This document shows positions 1 to 7,548 of a DNA stretch of 43,611 nucleotides, piece by piece. The number at the start of each line of letters is the position of its first letter. The first letter of the stretch is position 1. This stretch comes from Microtetraspora fusca (GTDB lineage Bacteria; Actinomycetota; Actinomycetes; Streptosporangiales; Streptosporangiaceae). The notes beneath the pieces are model-generated. The model had not been told where the DNA came from. It ran no database searches and saw nothing but the letters and a program-made list of their open reading frames with translations. The stretch spans positions 1 to 43,611 of the forward strand of contig NZ_BBYK01000086.1 of NCBI RefSeq assembly GCF_001570365.1. The letters run 5' to 3'. The translations under genes were made by a program, and so were the position numbers.

Positions 1-146
1 AGCTCGCGCCGGGCGATGCCGCGCGGCTCGGCCGCGGCCTCGGCGCGCAGGCCGCGCAGCTCGTCTACGGGGATGCCCAGGCGGCGGGAGTCGGCGTGTT
101 CGGAGGCCAGCCGCTTCAGCGCGCGCAGAGAAGAGGTTCGGGGCAT
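1..146 (-). CDS. Partial hypothetical protein, N-terminal end only
   Basis: An open frame reads leftward off the edge of the window, so only the first 48 residues are present. The ATG at 146 is preceded by an AGGAGG about 12 bases upstream, which supports a real start. The visible peptide (MPRTSSLRALKRLASEHAD...) is rich in Arg, Ala and Glu and looks helical, with no signal peptide or membrane segment. I do not recognise the family. The C-terminal part lies outside the window, so no function can be given. Confidence 0.5.
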   Translation of the reverse strand, partial: MPRTSSLRALKRLASEHADSRRLGIPVDELRGLRAEAAAEPRGIARRE

Positions 147-542
147 TGGGGGGTGTCCCTCCTGATCGTGTTGCGGAACAGAATGAAGATCAGGAGCCGC
201 CGAGAGAAGTTAGCAACCTGTAGCCGATCGCGATGATCAATTGACATTACGCCGCATCTTCGACTGGGCGGCGATGTGATAAAGCGGGCGACGAGCCCGG
301 AGACGCCTGACCGGCTCGATCTCCGTCGCCGGGCGGCACGGGGCTGCGCTTCTTTGCGGGCTGAATCACGCTGGTGCGTCGGCTCCGTCCGCTGTAGTTA
401 TCGCGCCCGCCCCAGCTCGCGCCGGCTCCAGAAGGGCGCACCACATTTCCCGAGGGCGGCCTCGGCGCCACGGCCACGCTGCTGCACGGCGGCGGCACAT
501 CCACAGGAGCGCCGGACCCCCACGGCCTCCCGCCGCGGGTCC
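147..542. other. Intergenic stretch without recognised gene
   Basis: About 400 bases between the clipped gene at the left edge and the orphan LuxR-type gene. The first 100 bases (about 150-255) are noticeably richer in A/T than the rest and probably hold the promoter of the leftward gene at 1-146. The remainder is GC-rich. Its open frames are Arg/Pro-rich on both strands, as expected for non-coding GC-rich DNA. I see no RNA gene or repeat in it. Confidence 0.4.
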
Positions 543-617
543 CTACCCGGGGACGGCGCCGAGCAGGATTGCGAGGGCCGGGGCCAGCCCCGCGGTCCCG
601 AACAGGAGCCAGGCCAC
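543..617 (-). CDS. Possible 24-residue hydrophobic peptide
   Basis: Immediately after the stop of the orphan LuxR-type gene, and overlapping it by a few bases' distance, a GTG opens a 24-codon frame. It encodes one hydrophobic stretch, VAWLLFGTAGLAPALAILL, and then ends at a TAG. The composition is that of a single membrane helix and differs from the Arg/Pro-rich peptides in the other frames. There is no clear ribosome binding site, so expression would depend on coupling to the upstream gene. It could equally be a chance frame or the remnant of a longer membrane protein. Confidence 0.2.
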   Translation of the reverse strand: MAWLLFGTAGLAPALAILLGAVPG

Positions 618-618
618 G

Positions 619-855
619 TCAGTCCCGGCGGCCGGGGATCCAGCCGCGGCGGGCGCACTCGGCGCCGGCCTGGAAGCGGCTCTCGACGCCGAGGTGGTCC
701 AGGAGCTCCGACACCCTGCGGCTGTAGGTGCGCGGGGAGATGCCGAGGCGGTTGCTCGCCGTCTGGTCGGTCGCGCCGGTGAACAACTGCGTCAGCACGG
801 CATGCAGGTGGTCGGGCAGAACTCTCCGGAACATCTCGTGTCGCGGATCACCCAT
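619..855 (-). CDS. Stand-alone LuxR-type helix-turn-helix protein
   Basis: This 78-residue protein consists of little more than a GerE/LuxR-type DNA-binding domain. The segment ending in TDQTASNRLGISPRTYSRRVSELLDHLGVESRF is the typical four-helix HTH with its recognition helix, followed by the usual RFQAG...RRGW tail. There is no receiver, ATPase or sensor domain. I chose the ATG at 855 because AGGAAG lies about 7 bases upstream; a GTG at 909 would add 18 residues without a better ribosome binding site. It lies 104 bases downstream of the SARP-family regulator on the same strand, so both may act on the same targets. Such orphan HTH proteins are common next to actinomycete regulators and biosynthetic genes. 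Confidence 0.75.
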   Translation of the reverse strand: MGDPRHEMFRRVLPDHLHAVLTQLFTGATDQTASNRLGISPRTYSRRVSELLDHLGVESRFQAGAECARRGWIPGRRD

Positions 856-959
856 TGACGTCTTCCTCTCCGCCGGGCCCCCGTCACACTCGTGTCGAAC
901 ATCGGTCACGGTACGAAGAGATCGTTCCGGTGTCCTCTACGTCCGCTCTTTCCGCGCTC

Positions 960-3890
960 TCACAGCTCTTCGCGCGCCTGTTTCGTCCGGGCCTCCCAGA
1001 GGGCGAAGCCGAGTTCCTCCCACAGGAGCGCCGCCTGGTCGAAGCAGTCCTTCGCGCGGGCCGCCTCGCCCTCCTCGCCGTACCGGACGCCGAGGTGGTG
1101 CAGGGTCATCGCACGGCCGTACCTGTCCCCCACGGCGACGAAGATCTCCAGCGCCCGGGACAGGGCGGCGTGCGCGGCGTGCTTCTCGCCGCAGGCGCCG
1201 TACAGCGCGCCGAGGTCGGCGAGCGCGGCGGCCTCCCCGATCGGGTCGCCGCACTGGCGGAACAGGTCGAGGCTGCGTTCCAGGAGCGGCCTGGCCGGCG
1301 CGAGGCGGCCCATGGCGACGTGCAGCGCGCCGCGGTGGCGCAGCACGAGCGCGCCGCCCACCAGGTCGCCGAGGCTCTGGAACAGGCCGCCGCTCTCGTC
1401 GTAGCAGCGCAGGGCGACGTCGAAGCGGCCGAGGTCGCGGTGGACGGAGCCGAGCGTGTCCAGGGCCCGCGCGGCGCCGGCGAGGTCCTCGTGCTCCCGG
1501 AACACCGCGAGGACGCGGCGCAGCGCGCGCAGCGCCGTGCCCAGCCGCCCGGTCCTGCAGTGGGCGAGGGCGGCGCCGCACCAGGCGTGCGCCGCGCACC
1601 GGGGCTCGCCCAGCTCGGTGAAGATCCCGGCGGCGTTCTCCAGGCACCGCACCGCGTCGGCGTACCGGTCGAGGTCGAGGTACAGCTCGCCGAGCGAGCG
1701 CAGCAGGTGCGCCTCGCCGAACCGGTTCCCGGCCGCGCGGACCGTCTCCAGCGCGTGCAGGTTGACGTCCAGCCAGGCGTCCCTGTGCCGGCGGACCTCA
1801 AGGAACCGGCTGAGGCAGCAGCAGATCTCCCAGGCCGTCGCGTCCAGGCCGCGGGCGCAGATCTGGTCGGTCACGCTCGTCAGCGTCTGCCGTTCGGACT
1901 CGAACCAGGCGAGCGGATCGGCGAGCAGCCGTTCCACCTCGAGGTCCGGCATCGGCGTGCGGGGCGCGGTGCCCCGGGCGAGCCGGGCGAGGCCGCCGGG
2001 CAGCCGGGCCTGCGCCCGCTCCACGAGGAACAGGAACCGGCCGAAGACCCGCTCCAGCGCCGGGCGCACGACCTCCTCGGGCTCCTCCTCCGCGCGCTCC
2101 CTGGCGTACAGGCGCAGCAGGTCGTGGATCCGGTAGCGGACGACCCCGGACTCCTCCACCCCCGCGACGTCGATCAGCCGGACCTCGACCAGGTGCTCCA
2201 GCTGCTCCTCGGCGAACGCGTCGCCGGTCCCGAGGAGCGGCCCGGCGACCCAGCCGGCGAACGTCGGCGCGTCCAGGAGGCCGAGCAACCGGAAGAGCCG
2301 GGCGGTCGGCTCCCCCAGCCCCTGGTAGCTGAGCGCGACGCTCGCCCGTACCCCGATCTCACCGGCGACCAGCGCGTCGAGCCGGCCGTGCTCGTCGTCG
2401 AGCAGGTCGGCGAGCCTGGCCAGGCTCCAGTGCGGGCGGCTGCCCAGCCGGGCGCCCGCCGTCCTGATCGCGAGGGGCAGCCGCCCGCACAGCTCGACGA
2501 CGCGGTGGGCCTCGGCCCGGTCGCGGGCGCGCTCCGCCCCGACGGTCCGCTGGAGCAGCTCCACCGCCTCCTCCTCGGCGAGCACGTCGAGGTCGAACGG
2601 CCGCGCGTTCTCCAGCCCGCCCACCCTGCGCCGGCAGGTGACGATCACCGCAGGGCCGTCCCCGGCCGGGAGCAGGGGCCGGATTTGCCCCTCGCTTCCC
2701 GCGTTGTCCAGCACGAGCAGGACCCGGCGGCCCGCCATGTGCGCGCGGTAGAGCGCGCAGCGCTCCCCGGGGTCCTCGGGGATGTCGCCGTCCCGGACGC
2801 CGAACCGGTGCAGCAACTGGGCCAGGACGGCCGCGGGCTCGGCCGGCCGCCGGTCGAGCCCGCGCAGGTCCACGAAGAACTGCCCGTCGGGGAAGCGCTC
2901 GCTCAGCAGGTGGGCCACGTGGACGGCGAACGCGGTCTTGCCGACGCCCGCGCGACCGGTGACGGCGGCGACGGGCAGCGCCGGGCCGTCCGGCGAGCCG
3001 GACAGGAAGCCCGCCAGCGCCTCGACCGTCGCGGCCCGGCCGGTGAAGTCGGCGACGTCGGGGGGCAGCTCGCGCCGGCCGGGACCGCCCCGGGCCATCG
3101 GCACGACGGGCGCCTTGGGCGCGGCCAGGTCGAGGTGCGGCGCCGAGGTGAGGATGGCGCGGTGCAGCTCCTGCAGCTGCACCTTGGGTTCGAGGCCCAG
3201 CTCCGCCACGAGCAGGCGGTGGCCGTCCCGGTAGGTCTCCAGCGCCTCGGCCTGCCGGTCGGAGCGGTACAGCGCGAGCATGAGCTGGCCGCGCAGCCGC
3301 TCGTTGAGCGGGTGGCGGGCCACCAGGATCTGCAGCTCGGGCACGAGCTGGCGGTGGCGGCCGAGGGCCAGGTCGGCCTCCACCCGCTCCTCCACCGCGA
3401 CCATCCGCAGCTCCTCCAGCGTGGCCGCGGCGGCCCGTACGCCCGCGACCTCCACGTCGCTGAAGGCGGGGCCGCGCCACAGGGCGAGGGCCTCCTCCAG
3501 GAGGCGCGCGGCCGCCTCGACGTTCCCTCCCGAGAGGAGGGCGCGCGCGGTCTCCACCGCGGCTCCGAACCGACCGAAGTCCAGCGACTCGGGGTCGGCC
3601 AGCAGCATGTAGCCCCCGGGCCTGGTGACGATCTGCGAGCCGTCCGCCCGGTCGCCCGAGCCGTTCATCAGGGTGCGCAGCCGCCAGACCCGCGTCTGGA
3701 TCTGGCCCAGGGCCGTCTCCGGCGGCTCCTCCCACAGCTCGTGGATGATCTGCCGGACCGGTACGACGCGATTGGCGTTGAGCAGCAGAATCGCCAGAAG
3801 TCCCCGCTGGGTGCTGCCGCCGGGCGTCCGCGTCCGGCCGTCCACGGAGATCTCCAGAGGGCCGAGCGCGCGAAAGTTAACGCGATTCAC
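960..3890 (-). CDS. AfsR/SARP-family transcriptional regulator (BTAD, NB-ARC, TPR)
   Basis: This is a large activator of the AfsR type, 976 residues from the GTG at 3890. Domains in order: an OmpR-like winged helix starting NFRALGPLEI; a bacterial transcriptional activation domain to about residue 250 (LNERLRGQLMLALYRSDRQAEALETYRDG is diagnostic); an NB-ARC ATPase with Walker A GRAGVGKT near residues 313-319 and the Walker B region LLVLDNAG; then TPR repeats to the end (for example CLENAAGIFTELGEPRCAAHAWCGAALAHCRTGRLG). Family members bind DNA and oligomerise on ATP/ADP exchange to switch on biosynthetic genes. The GTG start is favoured because CATGAT ends exactly 6 bases before it and TTCACA lies 16 bases further up, a promoter for a leaderless message. 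An ATG at 3950 would add 20 residues but has no ribosome binding site. It faces the SbnA-like operon across a short intergenic region. Confidence 0.9.
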   Translation of the reverse strand: MNRVNFRALGPLEISVDGRTRTPGGSTQRGLLAILLLNANRVVPVRQIIHELWEEPPETALGQIQTRVWRLRTLMNGSGDRADGSQIVTRPGGYMLLADPESLDFGRFGAAVETARALLSGGNVEAAARLLEEALALWRGPAFSDVEVAGVRAAAATLEELRMVAVEERVEADLALGRHRQLVPELQILVARHPLNERLRGQLMLALYRSDRQAEALETYRDGHRLLVAELGLEPKVQLQELHRAILTSAPHLDLAAPKAPVVPMARGGPGRRELPPDVADFTGRAATVEALAGFLSGSPDGPALPVAAVTGRAGVGKTAFAVHVAHLLSERFPDGQFFVDLRGLDRRPAEPAAVLAQLLHRFGVRDGDIPEDPGERCALYRAHMAGRRVLLVLDNAGSEGQIRPLLPAGDGPAVIVTCRRRVGGLENARPFDLDVLAEEEAVELLQRTVGAERARDRAEAHRVVELCGRLPLAIRTAGARLGSRPHWSLARLADLLDDEHGRLDALVAGEIGVRASVALSYQGLGEPTARLFRLLGLLDAPTFAGWVAGPLLGTGDAFAEEQLEHLVEVRLIDVAGVEESGVVRYRIHDLLRLYARERAEEEPEEVVRPALERVFGRFLFLVERAQARLPGGLARLARGTAPRTPMPDLEVERLLADPLAWFESERQTLTSVTDQICARGLDATAWEICCCLSRFLEVRRHRDAWLDVNLHALETVRAAGNRFGEAHLLRSLGELYLDLDRYADAVRCLENAAGIFTELGEPRCAAHAWCGAALAHCRTGRLGTALRALRRVLAVFREHEDLAGAARALDTLGSVHRDLGRFDVALRCYDESGGLFQSLGDLVGGALVLRHRGALHVAMGRLAPARPLLERSLDLFRQCGDPIGEAAALADLGALYGACGEKHAAHAALSRALEIFVAVGDRYGRAMTLHHLGVRYGEEGEAARAKDCFDQAALLWEELGFALWEARTKQAREEL

Positions 3891-3896
3891 GAACAG

Positions 3897-3924
3897 ATCA
3901 TGACAAAGTGACGCAATCTGTGAA
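3897..3924 (-). promoter_or_regulatory. Putative promoter of the SARP regulator
   Basis: On the minus strand TTCACA (3919-3924) and CATGAT (3897-3902) are separated by 16 bases. The -10-like element ends six bases before the GTG at 3890, so transcription would begin at the start codon itself. This is seen by eye only. The hexamers are imperfect matches to the sigma-70 consensus. Confidence 0.35.
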
Positions 3925-3968
3925 GACCCATACTCCACATGTCTCGGCATTAGCAGAAGGCATTTCTA

Positions 3969-4016
3969 GCCAACGGGACACCGGCGGCCCCACTCGGTTG
4001 GCGAGAAGTCGCCAAC
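3969..4016. promoter_or_regulatory. GCCAAC half-sites and inverted repeat between SARP and sbnA-like genes
   Basis: GTTGGCGA (3997-4004) and TCGCCAAC (4009-4016) form a perfect 8-bp inverted repeat with a 4-base spacer. A third GCCAAC lies at 3969-3974, 42 bp (four helical turns) from the one at 4011. The site sits in the divergent promoter region about 70 bp before the SbnA-like ATG. It is a candidate operator for the SARP regulator or another factor. Confidence 0.4.
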
Positions 4017-4084
4017 GCCCTTCCCGATCTCCTCGCGGAACTCGATCCTGCAGGTGAACAACCGAGGAGTCATGAGGTGCTGCG

Positions 4085-5113
4085 ATGGTGTCCCGCCTGG
4101 AGATACTCCGCTCCGCGCTGGTCGGCACCCCCGTGGCCCTCCTCCGGGTGAGCCTGCGCGGCCGCACGCACGGGGTGCTGCTGAAGCTGGAGAGCGGCAA
4201 CCCCACGGGATCCATCAAGGACCGCACCGCCGCCGGCCTGCTCATGGCCCTGGACCGGACCCGCCCGCTCACGCCCGGGACGGTGGTGGTCGAATCCACC
4301 TCGGGCAACCTCGGGCTCGGCCTCGCCCGGCTCCTGGCGCACCTCGACTGCCGGTTCATCGCCGTCCTCGACCCCAACACGCCCCGCGCGACGCGGCGGG
4401 CGCTCGCCGCGAGCGGTGCGGAACTGCACGACGTGGACCGGCCGGACGGCCGCGGCGGCTACCTGCTCACCCGCCTGCAAGCCGTACGCCGGCTGCTGGA
4501 GGAGAACCCCGGCTACCGGTGGACCGACCAGTACGACAACCCGGCCAACCCCCAGGTCCACCGGGAGACCACCGGCCCCGAGATCGCCCGGCAGGGCGGC
4601 CCCGAGCTGGACGCGGTCTACATCGCCGTCTCGACCGGCGGCACGCTGGCCGGCGTCGCCGCGCACCTGCACGGCCTGGGCCGGGGTGTGCGCGTCGTGG
4701 CCGTCGACGCGGAGGGCTCCCTCGCGACCGGCCCCGCCGCCGGCCCCCGCCTGATCAGCGGCATCGGCGCGAGCCGCCGGTCGCTCTTCCTCACCCCCGG
4801 CACGTACGACGACGCGCACCGGATCCCGGACGGCGAGGCGATCGCGCTCTGCCGCATGGTCCGTGCCGACACCGGGCTCGGGCTCGGCGGTTCGAGCGGC
4901 AGCGTCGTCGCCGCGTGCCTGCGCGACCTCGGCTCCCCCGGCCCGCCGCGGCACCCGCTGTGCCTGTGCGCCGACGCCGGCGACACGTACGCCGACACGC
5001 TCTACGACGCCGGCTGGCTCGCCCGCAACCGGCTCGCCGAGGCGACCGCCGAGGCCGAGGAGAAGCTGCGCGCCGAGGGCGTGCGATTCCACCTGGAGGG
5101 CCCGTGCCGGTGA
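4085..5113 (+). CDS. SbnA-like PLP-dependent synthase (cysteine synthase superfamily)
   Basis: A 342-residue fold-type II PLP enzyme. The PLP-binding lysine is K45 in NPTGSIKDR, and the substrate loop is ESTSGNLGLGLA. It matches SbnA, N-(2-amino-2-carboxyethyl)-L-glutamate synthase, better than CysK. Shared features remembered from SbnA are the HGGYL-TR-type segment (here RGGYLLTRLQAV), QYDNPANP, IAVSTGGTLAG, VAVDAEGS, SGIGASR, GGSSGSVVAA and a C-terminal DAGDTYADTLYDAGWL. SbnA uses O-phospho-L-serine and glutamate on the way to 2,3-diaminopropionate. No SbnB-type dehydrogenase is in the window, so the true product is uncertain. The ATG at 4085 has GAGGTG about 7 bases upstream. It leads a likely operon with the rhomboid and DUF418 genes and is divergent from the SARP regulator. 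Confidence 0.85.
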   Translation: MVSRLEILRSALVGTPVALLRVSLRGRTHGVLLKLESGNPTGSIKDRTAAGLLMALDRTRPLTPGTVVVESTSGNLGLGLARLLAHLDCRFIAVLDPNTPRATRRALAASGAELHDVDRPDGRGGYLLTRLQAVRRLLEENPGYRWTDQYDNPANPQVHRETTGPEIARQGGPELDAVYIAVSTGGTLAGVAAHLHGLGRGVRVVAVDAEGSLATGPAAGPRLISGIGASRRSLFLTPGTYDDAHRIPDGEAIALCRMVRADTGLGLGGSSGSVVAACLRDLGSPGPPRHPLCLCADAGDTYADTLYDAGWLARNRLAEATAEAEEKLRAEGVRFHLEGPCR

Positions 5114-5174
5114 ACGCCGGCGAGCCCGCGTCGGCCGCGCCCGGCCCTCCGACGAACCCCCCGAAGGAGACCTC

Positions 5175-5909
5175 ATGAGCAACGACCAGGTGACGGGCGC
5201 CCCACGGGAGCAGGCGGCGGAGCCCGGCGCGGCGGCGGGCGGCGGAGGCGGAGGCGAGCGCCGCCTCGTGATGAAGGCGCTCATCGCGATCAACGCGATG
5301 GTCGCGCTGATCACCAGCGTCATGATCGTCGCCGCCGACGGGTTCTCGCCGTCCGGCCTGCTGCTCGACGGCGTCAGCTCCCTGCACGAATGGGGCGAGA
5401 TGAGCGGCCGGGCCGTGGACGGCGGCGAGTACTGGCGGCTGGTCACGACCATGTTCCTGCACTACGGCCTGCTGCACCTGCTGGCCAACATGGTGCTGCT
5501 GTGGCTCGCCGCCCGGAAGCTGGAGCCGGTCCTGGGCTCGGGCCGGTTCCTCGTGGTCTACCTGCTGTCCGGGCTCGGTTCCTCGACCGCGATCTACTAC
5601 GCCGACCACTCCGTGCTCACCGCGGGCGCCTCCGGCGCCGTCTTCGGGCTGTTCACGGCGCTGCTCGTGGCGAGCCTGCGGCTGAAGCTGAACCTGTGGC
5701 TGCCGCTGATCCTGCTGGCGTTCGGCGTCGTCACCACCTTCGCGCTCCCCGGCATGTCGGTCGCGGCGCACGCGGGCGGCCTGCTGGTGGGGGCGGTCGT
5801 GGCCTGCGGGTACCTCCTCGCCCGCCGCGACGCGGTCAGGCTCGCCGTCCCGATCGCGACGGCCGTCGTCCTGCTGGTCCTGGTCGCGCTCCAGCCGGTG
5901 CTCGCCTGA
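5175..5909 (+). CDS. Rhomboid family intramembrane serine protease
   Basis: A 244-residue polytopic membrane protein. After a Gly/Ala-rich cytoplasmic tail of about 30 residues come hydrophobic segments with the rhomboid signatures: H101-xxx-N105 in HLLANMVLLW, the catalytic serine S153 in GASGAVFGL, and the catalytic histidine H199 in AAHAGGLLVGA. Rhomboids cleave single-pass membrane proteins within or next to the membrane; the substrate is unknown here. The ATG at 5175 follows AAGGAGA by four bases and starts 61 bases after the SbnA-like gene. The SbnA-like, rhomboid and DUF418 genes are all rightward with short gaps, so they are probably co-transcribed. All catalytic residues are present, so an active protease is expected. 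Confidence 0.88.
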   Translation: MSNDQVTGAPREQAAEPGAAAGGGGGGERRLVMKALIAINAMVALITSVMIVAADGFSPSGLLLDGVSSLHEWGEMSGRAVDGGEYWRLVTTMFLHYGLLHLLANMVLLWLAARKLEPVLGSGRFLVVYLLSGLGSSTAIYYADHSVLTAGASGAVFGLFTALLVASLRLKLNLWLPLILLAFGVVTTFALPGMSVAAHAGGLLVGAVVACGYLLARRDAVRLAVPIATAVVLLVLVALQPVLA

Positions 5910-6006
5910 CCCCGGCCTCCGCCGGGACCGCTGCCCGGCCCCGGCGCGCCCGAGGCCCCGCCGTGAGGGCCTCCCGACCGGCCCCCTCCCGCCAGGAAGG
6001 ACACGC

Positions 6007-7224
6007 ATGAGCACGCTGCCCCAGAACCCCCCGATCTCCCAGGTCTCCTCGGTGCGCCGCCTCGCCGAGGTGGACATGCTCCGCGGCTTCGCCCTCTTCG
6101 GCATCCTCGTCGTCAACATCTTCTACATGGCCTCGCCGTACGGGACGTACGGGGTGCCGGACCCGCAGTTCGTCGGGCCGATCGACACGATCTCCCGGCT
6201 GGTGGACGACACGTTCTTCACCGAGAAGTTCTACCTGTTCTTCTCGTTCCTCTTCGGCTACTCGTTCATCACGCAGATGGAGGCGGCCGAGCGGGCCGGC
6301 GTCTCCGTGGTGAAACGGTCCCTGCGCCGCTTCGGCGCGCTCTTCCTGCTGGGCGCCTTCCACGCGATCGTGCTGTGGCGGGGCGACATCCTCACCGTCT
6401 ACGCCGTGCTCGGCCTGATCCTGCTCGCCATGCGCAAGGTCGCCCCCCGCACCGCCGTCAAGGCGGCGATCATCGTGCTCACCGCCTTCGTCGTGATCTA
6501 CCTGCTGCTCGCCGGGTTCGCCTGGTGGGCCGAGTCCGTCGGCAGGAACACCGCGGTCAACGTGTTCGACAACCCGCAGGAGATGATCGCCGGATATCGC
6601 GGCGGTCCGCTCGACGTCGTCAAGGAGAACCTCACGCTGCTTCCGGGGATGCTCAGCGGGCTCTGGTTCATGCAGGGCGGCAGCGCGCTGGCGATGTTCC
6701 TGCTCGGCTTCGCCGCGGGCCGGGAGCGCAAGCTGGAGAACCTCCCCGACCACTGGCTGACCAGGGCGCAGTGGGTCGGCTTCACGATCGGCGGCCTCGG
6801 CTCCCTCGCCGTCGCGCTCAGCCACCTCGCCCACGGCGCCGACAGCGGCGTGTACGTCTCCCTCGACCTGGCGGTGACGACCGTGGCGGCGCCGCTGCTG
6901 GTGGCGGCCTACGCGGCCACGCTGCTGCGGGTCATCCGCGCCCACCCGGCGGTCGGCAGGGCACTCGCCCCCGCGGGCCGGATCTCGGCGACCAACTACG
7001 TCGGCCAGTCCCTGGTGACGGCGCTGCTGTTCACCGGGTACGGCTTCGCGCTCTTCGGCAAGGTCTCGCCTCCGCTGCTGATCGGCATCGCGGCGGCGAT
7101 CTTCGCCGTCCAGCTCGCGGTCAGCGCCTGGTGGACGCGCAACCACCGGTACGGCCCCGCCGAGTGGTGGCTGCGCTCGGTCACCTACGGCCGGACCCGC
7201 CGCCCGGCGACCGCCCGCGGATAG
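6007..7224 (+). CDS. DUF418 (YeiB-like) multi-pass membrane protein
   Basis: A 405-residue integral membrane protein of the DUF418/YeiB type. The N-terminal signature RRLAEVDMLRGFALFGILVVNIFYMA is characteristic, as is the C-terminal DUF418 block (AGRISATNYVGQSLV, then YGPAEWWLRSVTYGR at the end). I count roughly ten hydrophobic segments. The biochemical role of the family is not established; it has been compared with acyltransferase-3-like membrane proteins. The ATG at 6007 has AGGAAGGA about 6 bases upstream. It is the last gene of the SbnA-like/rhomboid set, 97 bases after the rhomboid gene. The surroundings suggest a membrane step in the same pathway, but nothing in the sequence identifies a substrate. 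Confidence 0.85.
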   Translation: MSTLPQNPPISQVSSVRRLAEVDMLRGFALFGILVVNIFYMASPYGTYGVPDPQFVGPIDTISRLVDDTFFTEKFYLFFSFLFGYSFITQMEAAERAGVSVVKRSLRRFGALFLLGAFHAIVLWRGDILTVYAVLGLILLAMRKVAPRTAVKAAIIVLTAFVVIYLLLAGFAWWAESVGRNTAVNVFDNPQEMIAGYRGGPLDVVKENLTLLPGMLSGLWFMQGGSALAMFLLGFAAGRERKLENLPDHWLTRAQWVGFTIGGLGSLAVALSHLAHGADSGVYVSLDLAVTTVAAPLLVAAYAATLLRVIRAHPAVGRALAPAGRISATNYVGQSLVTALLFTGYGFALFGKVSPPLLIGIAAAIFAVQLAVSAWWTRNHRYGPAEWWLRSVTYGRTRRPATARG

Positions 7225-7548
7225 CCGACTGCGGCCGGAACACGGCGGCGGGGACCCCCTCCCCGGTATTGATTGGCCTCGCTGCGCTCGGCGGCTCGGG
7301 GCGCCTTGAGGCGATGTCTTCCCTCGTCGCTCGGAGTCGCTCGTTCCTCGCTCCCCACTCGCTCCTCAGTCCAGACACCGCCGCGCCCCTCGCGACCCGC
7401 CCGTGTGTTCGACGTCACCTGTCGGCCGGGTAATCTATGTCGGCCTCGCGGATTCACCCCCGACACCGACCCGGAGATCCACGTCGACCCGCGCCGACAG
7501 GCGAGGCGGACAGCCGCCTCCGGACGAACGCAGACGAACGAAGAGATC
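7225..7548. other. Intergenic region with phased TCGCTC hexamers
   Basis: 324 bases upstream of the FAD/Fe-S oxidase. It holds TCGCTC at 7327, 7337, 7348 and 7359 (spacing 10, 11 and 11 bp), preceded by a GC-rich imperfectly palindromic patch at about 7270-7305. No open frame here looks like a protein. The promoter of the oxidase gene must lie in this stretch, but I cannot pick out convincing -35/-10 boxes. The patch resembles dispersed actinomycete intergenic sequence; whether it recurs elsewhere in the genome cannot be told from this window. Confidence 0.35.

Noticed and set aside
276-782. Rightward frame of 168 codons at the left side
   Set aside because: Arg/Pro/Gly-rich in all parts, no ribosome binding site, and it runs antisense into the LuxR-type gene.
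855-3911. Very long rightward open frame (about 1000 codons) over the SARP gene
   Set aside because: It is antisense to the SARP gene. Its product is a low-complexity Arg/Gln/Val/Ala-rich chain without domains, a result of high GC at third positions. The opposite strand has three clear domains.
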